Counted from the first letter of the stretch, positions 11,162-20,943 are shown. The stretch: DNA of 64,000 nucleotides from Allobosea lupini (GCF_900109525.1 NZ_FOAN01000002.1:434001-498000); one strand, 5' to 3'. Numbers and translations are program-made. Notes: a model not told the origin generated them from the sequence alone.

Positions 11162-11761
11162 ATGACACTTGAAGAGCAGCGCGCCCTGATGCTGTCGGGG
11201 CGCATGTATGACGACCTGACGCCCGAGCTGATCGCAGCCCGGGCGCGGGCGGTCGGTCTGACCGACGCCTACAACCGCAGCTTTGGAAAGCCGCAGGCCG
11301 AGCGCGAGGCGCTGTTGCGCGCTTTCCTGCGCGATGTCGGCCCCAGCGCCCATTTCGAACCGAATGTCCGCTGCGAGTTCGGCTTCAACATCTCGATCGG
11401 CCACAGCTTCTACGCCAATTTCGACTGCGTCATGCTCGATGGCGGCGAGATCACCATCGGCGACCATGTCCTGCTCGGCCCGCGCGTTGGCATCTACACC
11501 TCCAATCACGCCATCGACCCGGCCGAGCGTGTCGCCGGCGGATGCTATGCCAGGCCGGTCAAGATCGGCAACCGGGTCTGGGTCGGCGGCGGCGTCCAGA
11601 TCACGCAAGGCGTCACGATCGGCGACGACAGCATCATCGGCGCCGGCAGCGTCGTGACGCGCGATATCCCTGCCGGCGTGATCGCTGCAGGCGTGCCCTG
11701 CAAGGTGCTGCGCGCGATCACGGCGGCGGACAGGACGGGGTTTCGCTCGACGCGCCCTTGA
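11162..11761 (+). CDS. Sugar O-acetyltransferase (maltose/galactoside acetyltransferase type)
   Basis: 199 residues: an N-terminal Mac helical segment (EEQRALMLSGRMYDDLTPEL) then a left-handed beta-helix of hexapeptide repeats (FGFNISIGHSFYANFDCVML, ITIGDHVLLGPRVGIYT), with the catalytic His in TSNHAIDP and the C-terminal GVPCKVLRAI. Relatives (Maa, LacA, NodL) acetylate free sugars or Nod-factor-like oligosaccharides from acetyl-CoA. The start follows aatA closely, without clear coupling. Substrate not predictable. Confidence 0.9.
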   Translation: MTLEEQRALMLSGRMYDDLTPELIAARARAVGLTDAYNRSFGKPQAEREALLRAFLRDVGPSAHFEPNVRCEFGFNISIGHSFYANFDCVMLDGGEITIGDHVLLGPRVGIYTSNHAIDPAERVAGGCYARPVKIGNRVWVGGGVQITQGVTIGDDSIIGAGSVVTRDIPAGVIAAGVPCKVLRAITAADRTGFRSTRP

Positions 11762-11826
11762 GTGGGCTCGGTCCCATCCGGGCTTCGTGAATTGCGGCGG
11801 CCCGCACCTTTCGGTAACGCTCCGAC

Positions 11827-12249
11827 ATGAATCGTCGCGCATTCCTGCTGCTCGCCGCTCTCTGCTCGCTGCCGGCTCTTGCCGAGGCGCAGACACCCCT
11901 GCCCTCGCTCTCCGTCCGCGAGGCGCATGAGGCAGCCAAGGCCGGCAAGCTCGTCCTCGTCGACATCCGCACGCCCGAGGAATGGACCGACACCGGCGTG
12001 CCGGAGGGTGCGATCAAGCTGGACATGACCGGCAGCGGTTTCGAGGTCAGGCTGGCGGCACTGAAGCTCGACCATCCCGGCAAGCCGATCGCGCTGATCT
12101 GCCGGACCGGCAACCGGACCTCGACCCTGCAGAAGACGCTCGCGGCGCGCGGCTGGAAGGAGCTGGTCGATGTTCGCGGCGGGCTGCTCGGCAATCCCAA
12201 GGACAAGGGCTGGCTGGCGGAAGGCCTGCCGGTGACGAGCTATCCGTGA
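11827..12249 (+). CDS. Exported rhodanese-domain protein
   Basis: 140 residues with a signal peptide (MNRRAFLLLAALCSLPALAEA). A single rhodanese domain carries the active-site loop CRTGNRTS (Cys near residue 94) and the DIRTPEEW motif, so it should be a periplasmic sulfurtransferase or thiol-relay protein. It is followed at once by the hairpin repeat 12257-12389, which separates it from convergent trmD. Confidence 0.88.
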   Translation: MNRRAFLLLAALCSLPALAEAQTPLPSLSVREAHEAAKAGKLVLVDIRTPEEWTDTGVPEGAIKLDMTGSGFEVRLAALKLDHPGKPIALICRTGNRTSTLQKTLAARGWKELVDVRGGLLGNPKDKGWLAEGLPVTSYP

Positions 12250-12256
12250 CGCGCTT

Positions 12257-12389
12257 CCTTCTCCCCTCGGGGGAGAAGGTCCGGCGGGGATGAGGGCGGT
12301 ACGACGGGGTGAGAGAAGGATAGATCGAGCCTTCCTTCCCTCATCCGTCAGCGCTTCGCGCTGCCACCTTCTCCCCCGAGGGGAGAAGG
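12257..12389. repeat. Hairpin-ended dispersed repeat B, copy 1 (inverted)
   Basis: Both ends carry a short palindrome (CCTTCTCCCC-TCGG-GGGAGAAGG-like), and the whole element is the reverse complement of the copy at 62788-62924; a third, more diverged copy is at 43127-43268. It lies between the rhodanese gene and trmD and overlaps the last 42 nt of trmD. It encodes no transposase and looks like a MITE or REP-type element. Confidence 0.85.
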
Positions 12390-13067
12390 ATTCAAGAGAT
12401 CCGGCCGCCGCTCCCTTGTAATCTGCTCCGCCCGCTCCCGCCGCCACCTCGCGATGCGGGCATGGTCGCCGGAGAGTAGCGCCTCGGGCAGGCCCCTGCC
12501 TTCCCATTCGCGCGGGCGGGTGTAGTGGGGGTACTCGAGCAGGCCGTTCTCGAAGCTCTCTTCGGTGCCGGAGGCCTCCTTGCCCATCACGCCGGGGATC
12601 AGCCGCACGCAGGCGTCGAGCAACACCATGGCGGCCATCTCGCCGCCTGACAGGATGTAATCGCCGACCGAGACCTCGGTCAGCCCCCGCCCCTCGATCA
12701 CGCGCTCATCGACGCCCTCGAAGCGGCCGCAGACGATGACGACGCCCTCGCCGGCAACATAGTCCCGCACCATGCGCTGGCTGAGCGGCCGGCCGCGCGG
12801 CGACATCAGGAGGCGCGGCCGAGTATCGTTTTCTGGAACCGCCGCATCGATCGCCGCCGCCAGCACGTCGCAGCGCAGCACCATGCCGGCGCCGCCGCCA
12901 GCCGGCGTGTCATCGACATTGCGATGCCGGCCGATGCCGTGCTCGCGGATCTGATGCGTCTCCAGCGACCAGAGGCCGGTACGCAGGCCCTCGCCGGCCA
13001 GCGAGGCGCCGAGCGGGCCGGGGAACATCTCGGGATAGAGGGTCAGGACCGAGGCGCGAAATGCCAT
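12348..13067 (-). CDS. trmD: tRNA (guanine37-N1)-methyltransferase TrmD
   Basis: 239 residues, a SPOUT-fold enzyme that methylates G37 of tRNAs and prevents frameshifting. Visible motifs: [13 protein letters not shown] at the start, [20 protein letters not shown], the knot GDYILSGGE, and YPHYTRP. The last ~13 residues (from about [10 protein letters not shown] to the stop) are encoded by repeat B copy 1, so the native tail was replaced or extended. It is last in the ffh-rpsP-rimM-HAD-trmD operon, 3 nt after the HAD gene. Confidence 0.97.
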   Translation of the reverse strand: MAFRASVLTLYPEMFPGPLGASLAGEGLRTGLWSLETHQIREHGIGRHRNVDDTPAGGGAGMVLRCDVLAAAIDAAVPENDTRPRLLMSPRGRPLSQRMVRDYVAGEGVVIVCGRFEGVDERVIEGRGLTEVSVGDYILSGGEMAAMVLLDACVRLIPGVMGKEASGTEESFENGLLEYPHYTRPREWEGRGLPEALLSGDHARIARWRRERAEQITRERRPDLLNPSPLGGEGGSAKR

Positions 13068-13070
13068 CGT

Positions 13071-13742
13071 TCAAGCAAAGCGCAGCGCCGGATTGCCGTC
13101 CAGCGCCGCGTAGTCATCAACGCTGGCGATCACGTTGTCGAAGGCGGCGAAGGCCTCGGCCGGCAGCATGGTCAACACCGCGACAGCGCGCATGCCTGCG
13201 CGGCGGGCCGCCTCGACGCCGTTCGGCGCATCCTCGAAGACGATGCAGTCGGCCGGCTTGACGGCCATGCGCTCGGCCGCCGCCAGGAACATGTCGGGAT
13301 GCGGCTTGCCGGGGAAGCCCTGGCTCGGCGAGACGATGGTGGCGAAGCGCTGGCGCAGCGACAGCGTGTCGAGGATCAGCGCGATATTCGGCGGGGCAGC
13401 GGCAGTGCCGACCGCCATCGGGACTGCATACTCGCGCGCCCGGTCGAGCAGGTCGATCAGTCCCGCGAGCGGCTTGACCAGCGGGCCGTAGGTCTCGCGA
13501 TAAAGCTCTTCCTTCTCCTCGGCGAGCCGGTCGAGCTCGGCCGCGTCGACGCCGGGGAAATGCGGGCCGATGATGTCGGAGATCGCCATGCCGGCGGTGC
13601 GGGCAGAGAAGGTCGCACGCTCGAAGGGCAGGCCGTGCTTGCGGTACCAGACCTCCCAGGCGTCGTCATGGTAGCGCATATTGTCGACGATGGTGCCATC
13701 CATGTCGAAGATCAGGCCCTTGGCCGGTGTCTCAGGCAGCAT
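13071..13742 (-). CDS. HAD-superfamily phosphatase (beta-phosphoglucomutase-like)
   Basis: 223 residues. The HAD nucleophile motif is GLIFDMDGTIVDN, with Thr/Ser motif II in VGTAAAP, Lys in GKPHPDMFL and acidic motif IV in CIVFEDAPNGVEAARRAGM. The short helical cap after motif I suggests a small phosphate ester such as a sugar phosphate or phosphoglycolate. The start at 13742 has GAGG 6 nt upstream; ATG 13748 is also possible. It overlaps the rimM end by 11 nt and precedes trmD by 3 nt, so it is embedded in a translation operon. Confidence 0.88.
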   Translation of the reverse strand: MLPETPAKGLIFDMDGTIVDNMRYHDDAWEVWYRKHGLPFERATFSARTAGMAISDIIGPHFPGVDAAELDRLAEEKEELYRETYGPLVKPLAGLIDLLDRAREYAVPMAVGTAAAPPNIALILDTLSLRQRFATIVSPSQGFPGKPHPDMFLAAAERMAVKPADCIVFEDAPNGVEAARRAGMRAVAVLTMLPAEAFAAFDNVIASVDDYAALDGNPALRFA

Positions 13743-14253
13743 CGTCATCCTCGAACAGGCCGGCGGGAGGCAGGGCCTCGATGCGCTTGGCGGCGATGTC
13801 GATGCGCGGCGCATAGGCCTTGGTGAAAGGCATCAGCACCGAGCGGCCATCTTGCGTCTCGATGTCGATGAGGTCGCCGGCGCCGTAATTGGCAACGGCG
13901 GTGACAGTGCCGAGGATGGCTCCATCAGGGCCAATGACCGTACAACCGACGAGGTCGGCCTGGAGGAACTCGTCCTCGTCCTCGGGTGCCGGCAGGCGCG
14001 AGCGCTCGATATGGAGCTTCACGCCGTTCAGGAGCTCGGCGCCCTCGCGGCTGGTCACGCCCTTGAGCCGGGCGACGACCACTTCCTTGGCGGGCCTGAT
14101 ATCGGCGATCTCGAAGCGCCGGCCCTTCTCGTCGACGAGCGGGCCGTATTCGGCCAGCGCCAGCGGATCGGCGGTGAAGGTCTTGATCCGGACCTCGCCG
14201 CGCACGCCATGCGGCGCGCCGACGATGCCGAGCAGGACGAGGTCGTCGCTCAT
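13732..14253 (-). CDS. rimM: Ribosome maturation factor RimM
   Basis: About 173 residues. The N-terminal RimM barrel (LGIVGAPHGVRGEVRIKTFT) is followed by a PRC-barrel (FLQADLVGCTVIGPDGAILG, then DLIDIETQDGRSVLMPF). It assists 30S head assembly by binding S19. The ATG at 14253 gives the standard N-terminus; an in-frame TTG lies 12 nt further upstream. A 149-bp repeat separates it from rpsP upstream in the same operon. Confidence 0.95.
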   Translation of the reverse strand: MSDDLVLLGIVGAPHGVRGEVRIKTFTADPLALAEYGPLVDEKGRRFEIADIRPAKEVVVARLKGVTSREGAELLNGVKLHIERSRLPAPEDEDEFLQADLVGCTVIGPDGAILGTVTAVANYGAGDLIDIETQDGRSVLMPFTKAYAPRIDIAAKRIEALPPAGLFEDDDAA

Positions 14254-14281
14254 GTCAGGGTGCAACGGCGAATAGGAAAAG

Positions 14282-14430
14282 CGCGGGGAACCCCTCTCCC
14301 GGATGGGAGAGGGGCAGGGGTGAGGGACCGCCGCTGATTGTTAGGGCGAAGCGGCGCCGCTGCGACCTCAATCGGATAGAGCAGGCCCTCATCCCTGCCC
14401 TTCTCCCACACGGGAGAAGGGTTCCCCGCG
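14282..14430. repeat. 149-bp element with 12-bp terminal inverted repeats inside the ffh operon
   Basis: The ends are CGCGGGGAACCC and GGGTTCCCCGCG, a perfect 12-bp inverted pair. Just inside are smaller hairpins (CCTCTCCC-GGAT-GGGAGAGG and CTTCTCCC-ACAC-GGGAGAAG). It fills most of the gap between rpsP and rimM. It contains no ORF of note. The general style resembles repeat B, but the sequence differs. A MITE-like insertion is the simplest reading. Confidence 0.75.
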
Positions 14431-14439
14431 TACTTCATG

Positions 14440-14802
14440 TCACTCAGCCGCGGCTTCGGCCGGGGCAGCGCTCTTCTCGGCCTTCTTCTCGGCGCGCTCC
14501 TTGGCCTTCTCGCCGGGAACGGCCTTTTTCGGGTTGTTGCGGGCCGGGCGCTTGGACACGCCGGCAGCGTCGAGGAAGCGCAGGACGCGGTCGGTCGGCT
14601 GGGCGCCCTTGGCGAGCCAGGCCTTGGCCTTCTCGAGATCCAGGATGACGCGCTCCGGCGAGTCCTTGGCCTTCATCGGGTCATAGGCGCCGATCTTCTC
14701 GATGAAGCGGCCATCGCGCGGCGAGCGGGCGTCGGCGACGACGATGCGGTAGTACGGGCGCTTCTTCGCGCCACCACGGGTCAGGCGGATCTTCAGGGAC
14801 AT
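14440..14802 (-). CDS. rpsP: 30S ribosomal protein S16
   Basis: 120 residues. The S16 core is clear: [38 protein letters not shown] and the [12 protein letters not shown] segment. The C-terminal ~35 residues form a Lys/Glu/Ala-rich extension ([16 protein letters not shown]), common in alphaproteobacteria. Second gene of the minus-strand operon, 31 nt after ffh. Confidence 0.97.
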   Translation of the reverse strand: MSLKIRLTRGGAKKRPYYRIVVADARSPRDGRFIEKIGAYDPMKAKDSPERVILDLEKAKAWLAKGAQPTDRVLRFLDAAGVSKRPARNNPKKAVPGEKAKERAEKKAEKSAAPAEAAAE

Positions 14803-14833
14803 TGCTCTTCTTCCTTTGGTTCGAGCGGTAGAA

Positions 14834-16402
<1,569 letters not shown>

Positions 16403-16673
16403 GCGGCGATTGCCCTATCCTTGTTTGCCGGCGTCGGCCGCAAGAACCAACATGACCGCCAAACGGTTTCGCGCCCGAGGGCGCAGACGCGCTGTCGGGC
16501 GTTGACCTCCGGGCTCATGGTAGCTCAGCGAGCGGCCCGGTCGGCGGATGAGGTTTCGGCGATGTCGGCGAAACGAATGCGCGCGTTAAAGCGGACAAAT
16601 GCGGCGAAAGTCAAGCTGAAGCGCACAAGCGGCGGCTGCGCCAGCCCTGCGCGATCCTCATCACGGAGATACA

Positions 16674-17087
16674 ATGAAGCTTCCGGTCCTCGCCGCCGCC
16701 TTGTTCGCGCTCGGCCTCACCCAGGCGCAGGCGCAGTCCTGCGAAGGCAACTTCTCCGTGGTCGGCACGCCGATGCTGACCGGCCTGACCTACAAGACCT
16801 GGGACATCGTGCAGAAGCGCGCGCCGGCGCGGGTGCTGAAGGATCTCGGCGCCGCCGTCTCGGCCGAAGGATTCGCCGACATGCGCATCGACAACGCGAC
16901 CAGCTCCGTCCTCGCCATCCAGGAGACCTCGGGCTCCGGCCGGCCACAGACCCTGCGCATCACCGCCCGCAAGAGTGGCAGCAGTACGCGGGTCGATGCG
17001 GTCTTCGTCGTCCAGCAGGGCCAGGTCGCTCCCGAAGGTTACGTTCGCGACGCGCTATGCCGGGTGATCTCCGGCGCGCAGGGCTGA
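16674..17087 (+). CDS. Secreted protein of unknown function, 137 aa
   Basis: Signal peptide MKLPVLAAALFALGLTQAQA, then a mature domain of ~117 residues starting SCEGNFSVVGTPML, with a second Cys near the C-terminus (DALCRVISGAQ). The two cysteines could form a disulfide linking the domain ends. ATG is preceded by ACGGAGATACA. I do not recognise the fold. Alternating strands (LRITARKSGSSTRVDAVFVV) suggest a small beta domain in the periplasm. Confidence 0.7.
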   Translation: MKLPVLAAALFALGLTQAQAQSCEGNFSVVGTPMLTGLTYKTWDIVQKRAPARVLKDLGAAVSAEGFADMRIDNATSSVLAIQETSGSGRPQTLRITARKSGSSTRVDAVFVVQQGQVAPEGYVRDALCRVISGAQG

Positions 17088-17196
17088 TCCTGCGCAAGAC
17101 GCGGCGTCTCGCTCAGGCGGCGCCGCGACAATCCTGCCAGAATCCGCCATTAGGCGGATACGCCAGCCGATCGTGCCTGACAGGATCCCCCCATAG

Positions 17197-17784
17197 ATGA
17201 CGAAGCATTCGGGCACAGCCCTCCTGATCGCCCTGCTTCTGGCCGGTTGTGCCGGAACGCAACGCGAGACCACGGCGCCGAGCCCGCGCAAGATCGAGCG
17301 CCTCGCCGCGGTGAAGGCCGATCCGGCCGAGGCGGTGCGCATCCTCAACGCCTATCGCGCCGGCAAGGGCCTCGGCCCAGTGAGGCTCGATTCGACGCTG
17401 ACTACGATGGCCCAGCGCCAGTCCGACGCGATGGCCGCCAGCGACGACCTTTCCCACAGCGCCGCCGGCAGCTTCAATTCCCGCGTCAGCGCCGCCGGCC
17501 TCGACACGGTGCGCGCCGCGGAGAATCTCGGCGCCGGCTACTACTCGACGCAAGAGGCCTTCGACGGTTGGAAGAAATCCTCCGGCCACGAAGCCAACCT
17601 GTCGATGCCGCAGGCGACGCGCATCGGCCTTGCCCTCGCAAAGAACCCGCAGACCCGGTACGGCGCCTGGTGGACGCTTGTACTGGCGGGCGATCCGGAG
17701 AAGCGGCAGGAGATGTCGGCAGGGCCCCTGGTGCCGGCGCGCGGCAGCGGGACGACGACCTTCCGTTGGGGGGCGCCGCTTTAG
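17197..17784 (+). CDS. CAP/SCP-domain lipoprotein
   Basis: 195 residues. A lipoprotein signal ending LLLAGC (Cys at about 18) should anchor it to a membrane. A CAP (cysteine-rich secretory/PR-1) domain follows: ILNAYRAGKGLGPVRLDSTL, SHSAAGSFNSRVSAAG, ENLGAGYYSTQEAFDGWKKS and the C-terminal YGAWWTLVLAG. The His of the family motif appears in LSHS and SSGHEANL. Bacterial CAP proteins have no settled activity. Confidence 0.88.
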   Translation: MTKHSGTALLIALLLAGCAGTQRETTAPSPRKIERLAAVKADPAEAVRILNAYRAGKGLGPVRLDSTLTTMAQRQSDAMAASDDLSHSAAGSFNSRVSAAGLDTVRAAENLGAGYYSTQEAFDGWKKSSGHEANLSMPQATRIGLALAKNPQTRYGAWWTLVLAGDPEKRQEMSAGPLVPARGSGTTTFRWGAPL

Positions 17785-17813
17785 GACGTCATCGCGGATG
17801 GATTGCAGAAAGA

Positions 17814-17826
17814 AAGGAAATTCCTT
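17814..17826. promoter_or_regulatory. Palindrome, candidate autoregulatory operator of the TA pair
   Basis: AAGGAA-A-TTCCTT is a perfect 6-1-6 inverted repeat 22 nt before the antitoxin start, just upstream of a strong AGGAGG. MazE/AbrB-type antitoxins commonly bind palindromes at this position. A weak promoter (TTGCAG, 17 nt, TACCTA) would overlap it. Confidence 0.5.
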
Positions 17827-17848
17827 ACCTATCCAACAGGAGGTTGCT

Positions 17849-18064
17849 ATGATCACGAGCAAGCTGACGAGCAAGGCGCAGACGACGATCCCGCAACCGG
17901 TCCGCGCCGCCCTCAAGCTCAGGGATGGCGACGAGATCGCCTATGTGATCGCCGACGATCATGTCGTGATCAGCAAGGCGACCTCGCCGGCTGCCGAAGA
18001 CCCATTCGCGACGTTCGGCGAATGGGACAGCGAGGCGGATCGGAAGGCTTATGCCGGTCTTTGA
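17849..18064 (+). CDS. AbrB/MazE-like antitoxin
   Basis: 71 residues with a SpoVT-AbrB swapped-hairpin domain: ITSKLTSKAQTTIPQPVRAA then LKLRDGDEIAYVIADDHVVI. The C-terminal 20 residues are acidic (FATFGEWDSEADRKAYAGL), as expected for a segment that wraps the toxin. AGGAGG lies 6 nt before the ATG. Its 3' end overlaps the toxin gene by 14 nt, the usual TA arrangement. The neighbouring palindrome is probably its operator. Confidence 0.88.
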   Translation: MITSKLTSKAQTTIPQPVRAALKLRDGDEIAYVIADDHVVISKATSPAAEDPFATFGEWDSEADRKAYAGL

Positions 18065-18395
18065 GCAGGGCGACGTCGTCCGCGTTCCCTTTCCCTATAC
18101 CGATCGCGCGACGCGCCAGCATCGGCCAGCGCTGGTCGTGTCGGCCGGCGGCATTGGAGACGGCGAGGCACTACTCTGGGTCGCGATGATCACGAGCGCC
18201 GAGAACCGCCCCTGGCCCGGTGACGTGCCACTGGGAGCGCGATACCGCGAAGCGGGCCTGCCGGCGCCATCGACGATCCGCCCCTGCAAGATCGCCACGA
18301 TCGAGGCTCGCCATGCGCAGGCGATCGGCCGCGTCGACGACGGGCAACTTGTCGACGTAATCACGGCAATGAGCGGCTATCTGCGCGCAAAATAG
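18051..18395 (+). CDS. PemK/MazF-like toxin (mRNA interferase)
   Basis: 114 residues. The N-terminus FEQGDVVRVPFPYTDRATR, then RPALVVS, is the PemK/MazF signature, and the C-terminal ITAMSGYL helix fits. The Arg of the RPALVVS strand and a Thr/Ser in VAMITSAE occupy the usual catalytic region. Family members cut mRNA at short motifs; this one's specificity is unknown. It overlaps the antitoxin gene, so the two are coupled. Confidence 0.85.
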   Translation: MPVFEQGDVVRVPFPYTDRATRQHRPALVVSAGGIGDGEALLWVAMITSAENRPWPGDVPLGARYREAGLPAPSTIRPCKIATIEARHAQAIGRVDDGQLVDVITAMSGYLRAK

Positions 18396-18453
18396 CCCTT
18401 TACAAACATCCCGTCGTGGTGATGGCTCTGGTCTTTAGCGGAGCCTCTACACC

Positions 18454-19080
18454 ATGACCTTCGAAGCCTGGGCCGCCTTCGCCGCCGCCACAGCCGTCCT
18501 CCTCGTGATCCCCGGGCCGACCATCCTCTTGGTGATCTCCTATGCGCTCGGCCAGGGCTGGCGCACGGCCCTGCCGATGGCGGTCGGCGTCGCGCTCGGC
18601 GACTTCACCGCGATGACCTTGTCCATGCTCGGCGTCGGTGCGCTGCTGGCGACCTCGGCGACGATCTTCACCGCGTTGAAATGGGCGGGCGCGGCCTATC
18701 TGATCTATCTCGGCGTCAAGCTCTTTCGGGCCGGCGGCAGTCTCGATGCCGAACCGCGCCGGGACGCAAGCTCGGCGCTGAAAATGCTCGGCCATGCCTG
18801 GCTGGTGACGGCGCTGAACCCGAAGAGCATCACCTTCTTCGTCGCCTTCCTGCCGCAGTTCCTCGACCCGAAGGCCGATTTCTGGACGCAGATGCTGATC
18901 TTCGAGGCGACCTTCATCACCCTCGCCTTCGCCAATGCCTTCGGCTATGCGCTGATCGCCTCGCGCGCCCGCGCCGTCGTCGGCAATTCCCGCGCCATCG
19001 GCCTGTTCAACAAGGCCGGCGGCACGCTGCTGATCGGCGCCGGCATCGCCACCGTCGCGGTGCGCTCCGGCAACAACTGA
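18454..19080 (+). CDS. LysE/RhtB-family amino acid exporter (first of three)
   Basis: 208 residues with about six membrane segments. The family motif VIPGPTILLVISYALGQGWR lies near residues 19-38, and NPKSITFFVAFLPQFLDP near 125-142 is the other conserved loop. Such proteins export amino acids or related metabolites, driven by the proton gradient. It precedes a methyltransferase gene by 10 nt, probably as one transcript. Two further paralogues lie at 41836 and 54699. Confidence 0.9.
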   Translation: MTFEAWAAFAAATAVLLVIPGPTILLVISYALGQGWRTALPMAVGVALGDFTAMTLSMLGVGALLATSATIFTALKWAGAAYLIYLGVKLFRAGGSLDAEPRRDASSALKMLGHAWLVTALNPKSITFFVAFLPQFLDPKADFWTQMLIFEATFITLAFANAFGYALIASRARAVVGNSRAIGLFNKAGGTLLIGAGIATVAVRSGNN

Positions 19081-19090
19081 AGGATCAAGC

Positions 19091-19690
19091 ATGAGCGGAC
19101 GCGACGTGGATACGCTCGGCTTCTACGCGGCCGAGGCTGAAGTGTATGCCGGGCGTGACCGCGAACTCGGCGAGGCGCGGCTGCGACGCTTCACCGGGCT
19201 GCTGCCGGCCCAGGCCACAGTGCTCGAACTCGGCTGCGGCGGTGGCCAGGACAGCGAAGCCCTGCTCGGGCTCGGCCTCGACGTCAGCCCGACCGACGGC
19301 TCGCCCGAACTCGCCGCACAGGCGCAAAAGCGCCTCGGCCGGCCGGTCTCCGTGCTGCTGTTCGAAGACCTCGTGGCGGATGCGGCTTTCGACGGGGTCT
19401 GGGCCAATGCCTGCCTGCTGCATGTCCCGCGGCCGGCCCTGCCCGGCATCGTCGCGAGAGTGCACCGGGCCTTGCGGCCGGGCGGCGTCTTCTACGCCAG
19501 CTACAAGGCCGGCGAGGCGGAAGGCCGCGACCGCTTCGGCCGCTACTACAACTATCCGGATGCCGACTGGCTGCGCACGGCCTACGGCCACGGCAGCTGG
19601 AACCGCATCGATATCGAGGAGGATCTGGGTGGCGGCTACGACCAGGAGCCGACGCGCTGGCTGCACGCGACGGCGATCAAGTTGTCTTGA
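19091..19690 (+). CDS. Class I SAM-dependent methyltransferase
   Basis: 199 residues. Motif I is VLELGCGGGQDSEALLGLG, followed by DVSPTDGSPELAAQAQKRLG and the motif post II FDGVWANACLLHVPRPALPG; the ALRPGGVFYASYK strand is typical. Overall like TehB/UbiE small-molecule methyltransferases. It starts 10 nt after the LysE exporter, with AAGGATCAAGC in front of the ATG. Substrate unknown. Confidence 0.87.
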   Translation: MSGRDVDTLGFYAAEAEVYAGRDRELGEARLRRFTGLLPAQATVLELGCGGGQDSEALLGLGLDVSPTDGSPELAAQAQKRLGRPVSVLLFEDLVADAAFDGVWANACLLHVPRPALPGIVARVHRALRPGGVFYASYKAGEAEGRDRFGRYYNYPDADWLRTAYGHGSWNRIDIEEDLGGGYDQEPTRWLHATAIKLS

Positions 19691-19743
19691 AACGGACGGC
19701 GCGGTCTTGACGCTGCGCGATACGCGCACGACCTGACTATGCC

Positions 19744-20802
19744 ATGACACGCCGCAAGCTCCTGCGCCTTCTCGGCATCCCCGCCCTTCTCGGCTCCTCC
19801 GGTTTCGCCTGGGCCTCCTATGCGCGCTCGCGCAATCCCTATTACCAGGGCCCGGTCAGCGACCATTTCGACGGTCTGGTCTTCACGGACGGCCGGCCGG
19901 TCACCAAGGGCTTGGCCGATGTATTGCGCTGGCAGTTCTCGAAACGCGAGCGCGAGGCGTTTCCGGCGCAATACGAGGCCCCGCCGCAGGACAAGCCGCC
20001 GGCCCGCGTCGAAGGCTTGCGCGTCGTCCATCTCGGCCACGCCTCGTTCCTATACCAGGTCGCCGGCCTCAACATCCTGATCGACCCGGTCTTCTCCGAA
20101 CGCGCCAGCCCGTTCTCCTTCTTCGGGCCCAAGCGCGTGAACGCCCCTGGTGTCGCCTTCGCCGACCTGCCGAAGATCGACGTCGTGCTGGTGACGCACA
20201 ACCATTACGACCATCTCGACGTCGAGACGCTGGCGCAGGTTCATGCCCGCGACAATCCGCGCATGATCATGCCGCTCGGCAACGATGTGATCGTCAAGGC
20301 ACGCGAGGCGAGCGTTCGCGCCGAGGCGCATGACTGGGCTACGCGGCTCGAATTGTCCGACAAGGTCGCGACCACGCTGGTGCCGAGCTATCACTGGTCG
20401 GCGCGCGGCGCCTTCGACCGGCGCATGGCGCTGTGGTGCTCCTTCGTGATCGAGACTCCGGGCGGCAAGCTCTTCCATATCGGCGACACCGGCTATCATG
20501 ACGGCTCGCTCTATGAGCGGCTCGGCCGGGAGCACGGCCCGTTCCGCCTGGCGGCGCTGCCGATCGGCGCCTATGAGCCGCGCTGGTTCATGAGCGACAA
20601 CCACATGAACCCCGAGGAAGCGGTCAAGGTCATGCGCTCTCTGCGCGCCGAGCAGGCGCTCGGCCACCATTGGGGCACCTTCCAGCTCACGGACGAGGGC
20701 GTCACCCGCCCGCCGGAGGCGCTCACGATCGCGCTGGAGCAGGCAGGACTGCCCGAAGAGCGCTTTCGGCCGATGCGGCCGGGGCTGGTGTGGGAGGCGT
20801 GA
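19744..20802 (+). CDS. Metallo-beta-lactamase-fold hydrolase (NAPE-PLD-like)
   Basis: 352 residues. An N-terminal signal or anchor (TRRKLLRLLGIPALLGSSGFAWA, twin-Arg-like) suggests a periplasmic protein. The core reads HLGHASFLYQVAGLNILIDP, the metal motif THNHYDHLD, HIGDTGYH and GHHWGTFQLTDE. This pattern matches the NAPE-phospholipase-D/UlaG-like branch of MBL proteins. In bacteria these are usually of unknown substrate; a lipid phosphodiesterase role is inferred from the family only. Confidence 0.87.
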   Translation: MTRRKLLRLLGIPALLGSSGFAWASYARSRNPYYQGPVSDHFDGLVFTDGRPVTKGLADVLRWQFSKREREAFPAQYEAPPQDKPPARVEGLRVVHLGHASFLYQVAGLNILIDPVFSERASPFSFFGPKRVNAPGVAFADLPKIDVVLVTHNHYDHLDVETLAQVHARDNPRMIMPLGNDVIVKAREASVRAEAHDWATRLELSDKVATTLVPSYHWSARGAFDRRMALWCSFVIETPGGKLFHIGDTGYHDGSLYERLGREHGPFRLAALPIGAYEPRWFMSDNHMNPEEAVKVMRSLRAEQALGHHWGTFQLTDEGVTRPPEALTIALEQAGLPEERFRPMRPGLVWEA

Positions 20803-20943
20803 ACCCCTAACTCGACTCGGTCGGCCCGGGCGACCGGAGGGAAACCCGGAACCCTTTTCGGATAGGCTCAGGCATGGATCCCGGATCGGCGCGGCTACCG
20901 CCGCTTGTCGGGGATGACTACGTCGTTATTCGAGACGTATGCC

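Noticed and set aside
16403..16673. Possible 4.5S/SRP RNA gene upstream of ffh
   Set aside because: I could not fold a convincing long hairpin with the GGAA tetraloop-asymmetric-loop core in this 270-bp gap.
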